The notes under the pieces: model-generated
The model's input: the letters and a program-made list of their open reading frames with translations, nothing else
What the model was told of the DNA's origin: nothing
The model's database searches: none
Translations under genes and position numbers: made by a program
In this document: positions 18,797 to 25,740 of the stretch, piece after piece
How the letters are laid out: each line of letters begins with the position of its first letter
How positions within the stretch are numbered: the stretch's first letter is position 1
Assembly: GCF_039544005.1 (NCBI RefSeq)
Contig: NZ_BAABKV010000001.1
Span: 2,108,001 to 2,172,000 of the forward strand
DNA from: Kitasatospora paranensis
Lineage (GTDB): Bacteria; Actinomycetota; Actinomycetes; Streptomycetales; Streptomycetaceae
DNA: 64,000 nt
Direction: 5' to 3'

Positions 18797-20603
18797 GGTT
18801 GGCTCCGCCGCCTTCCGGCACGTTCTCGACGGTGTCCGCGAAGAAGAGCGGCCAGGTCGCTCCGTCGGGCAGCTGGATCATGGCCGTCATCGAGACGGCC
18901 CACGGAATGGTGCTGGTGTCGTCCTTGTAGAGGGGTTCACCACGTACTTCACCGCCGCGCCCGCGGGCAGGGCCGCATAGGCGCCGACCCGCTGCACCGC
19001 CTTCGCCACCAGTGTCTCGTAGGGCCGCATGCCGTAGCTGGTGATGTTCGCCCCGAGCTGCCGGCACGGGAAGAGGTTCGACCAGGACTGCCTGTCGCCC
19101 TTCCCGCCGAGTTGCCGGGCGATCAGGTGGCACCGGGCGAGGGATCCCGCGGGCGCCTTCGCGGTCGCGTCCTGCCAGCCGGTGATGTCGCCCCCGGCCT
19201 CGGTCCCGTCCGTGCCGAGGGGGCGGCCAGGCAGGCCTGGGCCTCGCCGGCCCGGGTGCCGGGCCCTCCCCGGGGGGATATCTCCTTGTTGACGTGGTCC
19301 ACGTTCTCGGACGTGTTGAGGATCCATCCGCCGCCGCTGACGACCCCGCGGGGATGGGCCACGCAGTCGGCCTTGCCGCCGGAGGTCGGGGACGGCGTGG
19401 CACCGGCCGCCGGTGCGGGGACGGCGACCGCCGGGACGGGAGTGACATGGGCGATGACGTACTTCTTGCCGCGGATCGTGACCGTGGTCGTCCTCCCCGC
19501 CCGGTGGCGGCCGTCAGGGCCGCACGGGCCGGACTCGCGGCCCCCGGGGTCTGCACCTCCAGTGCCGTGTACGTCCCGTTCCCGTTGCGGACCAGCCCGT
19601 CGTAGCTGACGGCCGGGCTGGTGAGCGGCGCCGCCTGGGAGGCGGGGAGCGCGGCGATGGCGCCGGGCGAGAGGAACGCCGTCCCCGGCCGCATGTCGAC
19701 CGTGGCGCCGGTGCGCTCCGCATAGGCCCGCAGTGCGGCCTGCTGCGGCAGCCTCGACGCGCTGTCGCCGCCCTCGGCGGGGTCGTCGGCCCCCTGGCCC
19801 GCCGACCGGTCGGACTGCTGCGGCGGGCCGGCCGCGTCACCGCCCTGGTCCATGGCCGCCGCCGCGTCCGGCGGATTGTCCGCGAGGCTCTGCACGGCCG
19901 TGGCCATCTGCTGGAGCAAGTCCCTCCCCCGGGACTCCAGTTGCTGCTCATCCCGCTGCAGGGCGCTCACCTGCGCGTTGTGCGCCGTCATGGCGGAGGT
20001 GAGCCGCTCCTTCCCGGCGCCGAGCCGGGCCTCCTCCTCGTCGAGCTGGGACTGCTCGCCCCGGATGGTGCTCTGCTCGGCTTCGAGCGCCGCCTTCTCG
20101 GCGTTGAGCGCGTCCGCCTCGGCGCGGTACGCGGCGGACGCGGCGGCCTCCCTGGGCAGTTCGAAGGTGCTCTGTCTGCCGTTGTGGGCGGCGATCCTCG
20201 CATCCAGATCCCTCGAACGGGCGTTGAAGGCGTCGATCTCCTTGCCCACCGCGGAGTCCTTGCCGTTGTACGTGTCGGCTTCCTTGTTCCAGGCCGCGGA
20301 CTCCTTGGTGATCTGCTCCGCTTCCGCGACCAGCTTCGCGGCCTGCCGGGCCGTCTCCGCCTCGCGCCGGTTGTAGTCCTCGACCTCCCGGACCAAGGCC
20401 GCGGAGGCCGCCTCGATGTCCGCAGGGGGTGACAGTGCGGTGACCGTGCCGGGCCGGGCCGCGACGGCCGCGACCCCGGTGTCCGCACGCGCTCGCGCCG
20501 CCGGACCCGCGACCGGCGCCAGGGCCGCCGCCAGGAGCACGCAGGCGATCCGCAGCGCGCCCCGCCCCGGGCGAGCGGCCCTCCGCCGCTTCCGCCCGGT
20601 CAT
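18786..20603 (-). CDS. Secreted protein with coiled coil and C-terminal DNA/RNA non-specific endonuclease domain; frame slips
   Basis: About 605 residues. It has a Lys/Arg-rich N-terminus (MTGRKRRRAARPGRG), a hydrophobic signal segment (IACVLLAAALAPVAG) and a long Ala/Glu-rich coiled coil (about residues 60-220). A linker follows, then a C-terminal NUC-type nuclease region with CHLIARQLGG and NLFPCRQLGAN, where the His is the expected general base. Three slips (near 19500, 19220, 18930) move the frame out and back, with zero net change. Domain order resembles secreted polymorphic toxins. ATG 20603 overlaps the upstream stop (ATGA), so it is translated together with the PknH-like gene. The downstream DUF1963-like gene could be its antidote. 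Confidence 0.75.
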   Translation of the reverse strand: MTGRKRRRAARPGRGALRIACVLLAAALAPVAGPAARARADTGVAAVAARPGTVTALSPPADIEAASAALVREVEDYNRREAETARQAAKLVAEAEQITKESAAWNKEADTYNGKDSAVGKEIDAFNARSRDLDARIAAHNGRQSTFELPREAAASAAYRAEADALNAEKAALEAEQSTIRGEQSQLDEEEARLGAGKERLTSAMTAHNAQVSALQRDEQQLESRGRDLLQQMATAVQSLADNPPDAAAAMDQGGDAAGPPQQSDRSAGQGADDPAEGGDSASRLPQQAALRAYAERTGATVDMRPGTAFLSPGAIAALPASQAAPLTSPAVSYDGLVRNGNGTYTALEVQTPGAASPARAALTAATGRGGRPRSRSAARSTSSPMSLPSRRSPSPHRRPVPRRPRPPAARPTAWPIPAGSSAAADGSSTRPRTWTTSTRRYPPGEGPAPGPARPRPAWPPPRHGRDRGRGRHHRLAGRDREGARGIPRPVPPDRPATRREGRQAVLVEPLPVPAARGEHHQLRHAALRDTGGEGGAAGRRLCGPARGRGGEVRGEPLYKDDTSTIPWAVSMTAMIQLPDGATWPLFFADTVENVPEGGGANLGN

Positions 20604-21519
20604 GCGCTCACCTGCCCGGCGAGCGCGTCGGCGAGCTTCGAGGCGGTCGGCCGACCGTCGCCCGCCTCGCAGACGGCGACCTCGATCAGCGCCGCGCCCT
20701 TCACCCGTGCCTGGTGGTAACAGGCCCATCCCGCAACGGTGTTCTGGGTCGCGGTCCAGACGACGGCGACGGGGGTGGCCGGGTAGGCCGCGTAGGCCCA
20801 GGTTGTGGTCCGGCCGGCCTGGTCGGTGCGCGTCGAGGACGGACAGCGGCCGAGACCGGCGGTGAGCGTCCGGAGGGCCGCGCCGGCCTTCGCCCCGTCC
20901 GGGAACACCCCGACGACCTGGTTCACGGTGTAGGCGCCGCTGCTCCCGGCGTCCTGGTAGGTCGCCGACAGGAACGCCGTCCACGCGCGGCCGTAGACCG
21001 ACTGGGTGGCCGGTCCCACGGCCACGGCGCAGTCCGCCGGGGACACCTCGATCGCGGCGTGCGGCCGGTCCGACCGGGGGCCGGGGACGAGCGTCGCCCC
21101 GGCCAGTCGGCTGACAGCCTCGGGCGGGAGGATGTCCGCCTGGACGGTTCCCGCGACGATGCGCGGCGCAATGGCTGCCGGCTGACGCGGCCAGACCCAC
21201 CATCCGACGCCGGCCAGCACGAGGCAGGGCACCACCGCGGCCGACAGCAGCCGCCAGTGACGCAGGGCCCGAACGGCTCGGCGTGCGCGGGGAGTCTGCG
21301 GACGCGACGGTTGCGGGGCCCCCGCCGCCGGCTGCGGCGGGGGCGGGGGCGGCGTGCCGTGGACGGGGGCGGGCTGTGCCGGGGTGCCGGGCGCCGCGTT
21401 GCGCGCGGGCGGTGCCGCGGGGCCGGGCCGGGCGAACTGCGGCGGCACCGCCCTCGGGGTCTGCTGCCAGGTGGGGGCGCCGGGGCCGCCGGGCCCGGAC
21501 CCCAGTAGTGCTTGGACAT
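20600..21519 (-). CDS. PknH-ectodomain-like membrane protein; one frame slip
   Basis: About 306 residues starting MSKHYWGPGP at ATG 21519. A proline-rich cytoplasmic tail is followed by one membrane helix (LLSAAVVPCLVLAGVGWWVW) and an extracellular domain. The ectodomain has four spaced cysteines (SPADC, GRCPSS, GWACYH, VAVCEAG), as in the two-disulfide sensor domain at the end of mycobacterial PknH. There is no kinase domain in this gene, but a kinase is encoded two genes upstream. The frame slips near 21495. It probably senses or binds something outside the cell; the ligand is unknown. The stop overlaps the nuclease start. Confidence 0.75.
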
Positions 21520-21596
21520 GCCGTGCTCCTTGTCGTGGTGGGCCGGCCGGCGCTGCGGTCCGTCGGCGGTGCCTCGGCCGTGGTGTCGGACGGGCG

Positions 21597-21824
21597 TCAG
21601 TGGTGGCACGAGGAGGCGAGCAGGAGGAGCAGGATCGCGACGACGACGAAGGCGAGGCAGCCGCTGCCGCCGTCCGGGTTCTTGGTGTTGGTCTCCACCT
21701 GGCCGCCGGGGACGATGCCGGCGTGCCGGTCGGCGTAGTGCGCGATCTGCTGCTGCTCGCCCTGGGACTGGGTGCCCCAGGAGGTCTTGAAGCCGCACTC
21801 GCCGCACCGGTAGCGGTATGCCAT
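21597..21824 (-). CDS. Small zinc-ribbon membrane protein (75 aa)
   Basis: It starts at ATG 21824 as MAYRYRCGECGFKTSWGTQ. A CGECGFKT knuckle plus a downstream His pair (AHYADRH) could bind a metal. The C-terminus is a hydrophobic segment (CLAFVVVAILLLLLASS) ending Cys-His-His. It lies 57 bp downstream of the kinase stop and 77 bp upstream of the PknH-like gene. I do not recognise a named family. Proximity suggests it belongs to the kinase cluster. Confidence 0.7.
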   Translation of the reverse strand: MAYRYRCGECGFKTSWGTQSQGEQQQIAHYADRHAGIVPGGQVETNTKNPDGGSGCLAFVVVAILLLLLASSCHH

Positions 21825-21881
21825 GTCAGTTCCTCGACTCTCTTGTTCCGATGGAGGGTTGTCCGCTGCGGGCACCCGGGG

Positions 21882-23834
21882 TCAGCGCCAGCGCCAGCAG
21901 ACGGTGTAGCCGTAGGCGGGGTAGTCGGCGGATCGCCAGTAGGTGGAGCCGCTGGTGCCGCAGAAGGCGGGGTCGTCGGGGGTGCTGGTGCGCCCGGTGA
22001 CGTAGACGTTGGACCTGCTGCAGCTGCCGACGTTGGTGAAGGTGGAGCCCGACTTGAACAGGCACTCGTTGACCGTGGCGTAGCCCGCGTCGTCCGGGAA
22101 GTTCATGGACAGGCACAGCAGGACGTCGAGCCCGGGGTGCCCGGCGGCGGGCATGGTGCGCCAGGAGTTGTCGTGCGGCCAGCTGTCGCACTTGGAGTGG
22201 TCGGAGGTGCCGCGGTAGACCGCCAGGACCTTGAAGTTGCCGGTCTGGCAGGCCTGGGTCGACCACGCGTCGGCGCCGGCGGCCCCGAAGACGCAGTCGC
22301 CCTGGCGGGCATGGTAGGAAGTGCCGCCGGAGCTCCGGTAGCTGAGGCACAGGACGCGGTTGTACAGGCTGGACGAAACGCTCTCGTCGCTGTTGGCGAC
22401 GCCGTCGCAACTGTTCAGGTCGGTGCTGCCGGCATTGATCCGCACGACCTCGAACGCCCCGGGGACGCAGTCGCTGGCGGAGAGTTCGGCGTGGCCGCCG
22501 GTCCCGCTGTCGTGGAAGCAGTCGCCGACCCGCGCGGTGGCGACGGGGTCGGTCGGCGTCGGCGTCGGCGTGGGTGTCGGCGTCGGTGTGGGTGTGGGTG
22601 TCGGCGTCGGTGTGGGTGTGGGTGTCGGCGTCGGGGTGTCCGGGTCGACGGTGGTCGTCACCGGATCGGGGGCCGGGGTCCACGGCAGGCCGTGGAAGGA
22701 TCCCGAGGTGTCGAGGACGGCCGGCCGGCCGCCGATCGCCCCGGAGGCGTCGGCCCGGGAGGAGTGCTGGTTGCTCACGACAACCAGCAGCAGGACCAGG
22801 GCGGCGGCGACCGCCCCGAGCACCTTGCCGGCCTTGGCCGCCGCGGTGGCGGACGGTGTCGGCGTCCCCGGGGTGGCGGGCGGCCGGCCGGGGCCCGGTC
22901 GGGCAGGGGACCGTCTCGGCTGCCGGGAGGCGCTCGGCGCGGTCCTGGCGGACGCGCCGACCGCAGCCGCGGCAAGTCGCTCGGCCCACGCGGCGGGTGT
23001 CGGCCGTCGTGCCGGGTCGGGGTCGAGCGAGGCGCGGGCCAGGTCGCCGAGCGCGGGACTGACGGCGGACAGGGCGGTGGGCTCGGTGGCGGTCTGGTCG
23101 CGGGCAAAGATCCGAACGGCGAGCAGAGCCAGTTTGAGGACGTCGCTCGCCCGGGTGGCCCGCTCCTCACCTGCGGGGACCTGCCAGTCGGGGGTCTCGG
23201 CCTGCGGCAGCACCGTCGCGCCGTGCAGGCGCACGGCGTCGCAGTCGATCAGGAAGCACGCGGGCTCGGGCGCCAGGCCGAAGAGCAGGTTCTTCGGGGA
23301 GACGTCGCCGACGGCGACCCCGATCCGGTGGAGCCGGTCCAGCGTGGTGGCCAGGTCGGCGAGCAGGAGCAGCCGGTGCCGGTCGCTGACGGCCAGTCCG
23401 ATCCCGGCGATGTACGTGTCGTCGTTGAGGAGGTACTCCATGCTGGCCAGCCGCCGGGAGCCGGTCTTCGCGCCGGTCAGCGTCCGGAGCATGAAGTGGA
23501 AGCGGTCGGGCACCGCGCGCATCAGGAACCCGCAGGGCTGCCCCTGACGCCGGACCACGGCGGCCGGCCATGCGGTCTTCTCGCACAGCCAGCGCGCCTG
23601 TGCTCCGCCGAGGGTGCCGGGCAGGGCCGCCAGGGCGGCGAGCGCGGCGGCGTCGACAGCGGGCAGGACGGCGGGGCCGTACTCCTTGTAGACCACTTCC
23701 CAGTCGCCGTCGGCGGCGCCCTCGTTGATGCGCTTGTTGAGCACCTGGTGGACGGTGCCCTGGCCGCCCTGACCGAGTCGGTGCCCCAGGGCCAGGGCGG
23801 CGACGTCGACCGGCGCCGCGGGTTCGCTGCTCAC
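21882..23834 (-). CDS. Membrane-anchored Ser/Thr kinase with TP-repeat stalk and Cys-rich ectodomain (TerY-P-type)
   Basis: 650 residues. The kinase domain begins GHRLGQGGQGTVHQV and has VVYKEY (ATP-binding Lys), a catalytic loop GDVSPKNLL and LIDCDAV at the DFG position, so the HRD and DFG motifs are both non-standard but keep the Asp and Asn. A membrane helix (LGAVAAALVLLLVVVS) is followed by a Thr-Pro dipeptide stalk of about 15 repeats and a C-terminal ectodomain with many paired cysteines (VGDCFHD, SDCVPGAF, CVFGAAG). GTG 23834 overlaps the phosphatase stop as GTGA. The order VWA, PP2C, kinase matches TerY-P triads described in comparative genomics. The target is unknown. Confidence 0.82.
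   Translation of the reverse strand: MSSEPAAPVDVAALALGHRLGQGGQGTVHQVLNKRINEGAADGDWEVVYKEYGPAVLPAVDAAALAALAALPGTLGGAQARWLCEKTAWPAAVVRRQGQPCGFLMRAVPDRFHFMLRTLTGAKTGSRRLASMEYLLNDDTYIAGIGLAVSDRHRLLLLADLATTLDRLHRIGVAVGDVSPKNLLFGLAPEPACFLIDCDAVRLHGATVLPQAETPDWQVPAGEERATRASDVLKLALLAVRIFARDQTATEPTALSAVSPALGDLARASLDPDPARRPTPAAWAERLAAAAVGASARTAPSASRQPRRSPARPGPGRPPATPGTPTPSATAAAKAGKVLGAVAAALVLLLVVVSNQHSSRADASGAIGGRPAVLDTSGSFHGLPWTPAPDPVTTTVDPDTPTPTPTPTPTPTPTPTPTPTPTPTPTPTDPVATARVGDCFHDSGTGGHAELSASDCVPGAFEVVRINAGSTDLNSCDGVANSDESVSSSLYNRVLCLSYRSSGGTSYHARQGDCVFGAAGADAWSTQACQTGNFKVLAVYRGTSDHSKCDSWPHDNSWRTMPAAGHPGLDVLLCLSMNFPDDAGYATVNECLFKSGSTFTNVGSCSRSNVYVTGRTSTPDDPAFCGTSGSTYWRSADYPAYGYTVCWRWR
22553..22640 (-). 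repeat. GT-rich hexamer repeat encoding a Thr-Pro stalk
   Basis: Degenerate repeats of GTCGGC/GTGGGT on the plus strand encode about 15 Thr-Pro dipeptides in the kinase gene. Such tracts form stiff extracellular spacers and can change length by slippage. Confidence 0.85.
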
Positions 23835-24790
23835 CGCGGTTCCGCCTCGCTCCGGGGCCAGAGGGCCAGCAGGGTGCGGTCGTCGTCGAATGTCTCCCGG
23901 GTGAAGTCCAGTACGTGCCCGAGCCACAGCGGTGGCGGCGGGGCGCCGAGGCAGTGGGCGAACAGCGCACCGACCCGGCCGTCGCCCTCGCCGAGCGGGT
24001 CGCCGAAGCCGTCCGTGCCGACCAGCAGTGCCCCGGCCGCCTCCAGCCGTGCGGTGGCCGTTTCGAGCCGGTCGGGGATCCGCGGCAGCGGGGAGACCTC
24101 GTTGGTGACCAGCAGGGTGTCCGATCCGGTCTTCGAGTCGAACAGCGGCCGGTAGCCGCCGGTGGCCCGGTCGAGGATCCAGGCGCCGGAGTCGCCGATC
24201 CGGAAGAGCTCGACGTCCAGGCCCCCGGCGGTGGGACGCACCGCGCCGGCGACCAGGGTGGTCGCGTACAGCCGGGCCACGTCGGCGGGCCCGGGCTCCG
24301 TGACGCCGAGCCGCCACTGCGCGAGCTGCCGCAGCCGTTCGGCGGCGTGTGCGGCGACGTCGGCGGGGTCGAGGGGGCCCGGTGTCCGGTCGAGCAGGTG
24401 CAGGATCCGCTCGACGGCGGCCCGGCAGGCCTCGACGGCGCCCTGGTGCGACTCGGAGGCACTGGAGACGCCGTCGGCGACGGCGAACACGATGCTGTCG
24501 GTGGCCTCGTGCACGGCCGCTCGGGCCGCGTCCTGCCGCGGCTGGCGGTAGTAGCGGTGCTTGGCGCCGCGCACCGAGGCGAACCGGAGGGTGAGGGCGT
24601 CCGTGGACCAGCCGTCGCACTCGCTGTCGGGGAAGTCGAAGGCGTACTGGCTGGGCGGGCGGGCCTCGAACTCCATGCCCGGGACGCCCACCGCGATCCG
24701 CCGCCACGGCGCCGCACCCGGCCCGGACACCGCCGGGGGCGGGGCCGTGGGGAGGGCCGGGGTCGGGGGAAGGAGCGGCGGTGGCGGCAC
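23831..24790 (-). CDS. PP2C-type Ser/Thr phosphatase of the triad
   Basis: 319 residues from GTG 24790. A proline-rich start is followed by a PP2C domain with RQDAARAAVHEATDSIVFAV, VADGVSSASES (metal-binding Asp-Gly), FRIGDSGAWI and GTDGFGDPL, the usual order of PP2C motifs. It should remove phosphates placed by the adjacent kinase. The gene follows the VWA gene by 52 bp and its stop overlaps the kinase start. No membrane segment is seen, so it is cytoplasmic. The start is uncertain because the first 40 residues are low-complexity proline. Confidence 0.8.
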   Translation of the reverse strand: MPPPPLLPPTPALPTAPPPAVSGPGAAPWRRIAVGVPGMEFEARPPSQYAFDFPDSECDGWSTDALTLRFASVRGAKHRYYRQPRQDAARAAVHEATDSIVFAVADGVSSASESHQGAVEACRAAVERILHLLDRTPGPLDPADVAAHAAERLRQLAQWRLGVTEPGPADVARLYATTLVAGAVRPTAGGLDVELFRIGDSGAWILDRATGGYRPLFDSKTGSDTLLVTNEVSPLPRIPDRLETATARLEAAGALLVGTDGFGDPLGEGDGRVGALFAHCLGAPPPPLWLGHVLDFTRETFDDDRTLLALWPRSEAEPR

Positions 24791-24842
24791 GGGCGGGCCG
24801 GGTGCGGGTGCCGGGTGGGCCCCGTCCCCCGGTGGGCCGGCG

Positions 24843-25526
24843 TCACAGGCCGACCTCGTCGATGGCCATGGTGAACTGGTCCGGGCGGTTCACGACCAGG
24901 TGCGGATCGGACGAGTTCAGGGCCTGACCCGAGGCCACCAGGCTCGCGGTGAGCGAGTGGAAGAACTCCGAGATCGCCCGGCCCACGTCGGCACCGGACT
25001 TGGCGACGAAGGCGAACTGGGGGCTGGTGGCGACCTCGACCATGGTCTGCGCCCGGGCGTCGCCGATGCCGCAGGCGATGATGTTCGGGGCGGCCGGGGT
25101 CCGGCGCCGGTCGGTCAGGGCGGCGTGCGGCGCGCGCCACGCGGATCCGTCGGTGGGCTGGCCGTCGCTGAGGAAGAAGACCACCGGGCGGTGCACCTTC
25201 CAGCCCTCGCCGCGCAGCCACTGCACGTCCGAGGGGATCCGCTGCAGCAGGTCGTCGAAGACGGCCCGGTAGTTGGTCACTCCGCGGATCGCCACCTGGG
25301 GCACGCCGGTCTCGGTGCGCATGTCGGCCACCGCGAGCCGGACCTGTACGTCGTCGGCGAAGCCGAGCACGGCCAGCCGGAGCTTGGCCGCGATCATCGG
25401 CTCCGCGCGCAGCCCCTCGCACAGGGACGCCACGCCGCCTCCCAGTTCGCTCCGGTACGGCGCCATCGAGCCCGATTCGTCGGCCACCACGTAGGCCGGC
25501 AGCAGGACGCCCTTCGTCTCCGCCAT
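24843..25526 (-). CDS. VWA-domain protein, TerY-like
   Basis: 227 residues from ATG 25526, preceded by GGAGGCGAA. It is a single von Willebrand A domain with an intact MIDAS metal site: DESGSM near residue 17, the Thr in GVTNYRAVF and the Asp in FLSDGQPTD. The TerY family of tellurite-resistance-associated VWA proteins has this length and these motifs. Together with the following phosphatase and kinase it forms a TerY-P triad. Its role is expected to be a metal-dependent scaffold for the phospho-switch. First gene of the minus-strand cluster. Confidence 0.83.
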   Translation of the reverse strand: MAETKGVLLPAYVVADESGSMAPYRSELGGGVASLCEGLRAEPMIAAKLRLAVLGFADDVQVRLAVADMRTETGVPQVAIRGVTNYRAVFDDLLQRIPSDVQWLRGEGWKVHRPVVFFLSDGQPTDGSAWRAPHAALTDRRRTPAAPNIIACGIGDARAQTMVEVATSPQFAFVAKSGADVGRAISEFFHSLTASLVASGQALNSSDPHLVVNRPDQFTMAIDEVGL

Positions 25527-25669
25527 CAGAAATTCGCCTCCTTCACTTCCCTGCACGGACGGTGCGGGCGTCGCCGCCGGGGCCGCGGACGGGACCGCCG
25601 GGGCCGCAGGAACGAGTGGCCCGCACCGCTGATGCTGGCGTCCCCGCGGGGAAGTGCACAGGTCAAAGC

Positions 25670-25689
25670 ACTGGTCATGGATGACCAGT
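25670..25689. promoter_or_regulatory. Perfect 9+9 bp palindrome (operator) between the triad and XRE-NACHT genes
   Basis: ACTGGTCAT and ATGACCAGT flank GG exactly. The site is 144 bp from the VWA start and 52 bp from the XRE-NACHT start. It is a good candidate operator for the XRE domain encoded next to it, which could couple both genes. Binding is inferred. Confidence 0.7.
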
Positions 25690-25740
25690 TGTCAGGGTAG
25701 GCTCACGCCTGTTCCGGATCACGGGGAGAAGGGCCGGGCT

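Noticed and set aside
22553..22640. GT-rich microsatellite as a non-coding element
   Set aside because: It lies inside the kinase gene in frame and encodes a Thr-Pro stalk typical of surface proteins.
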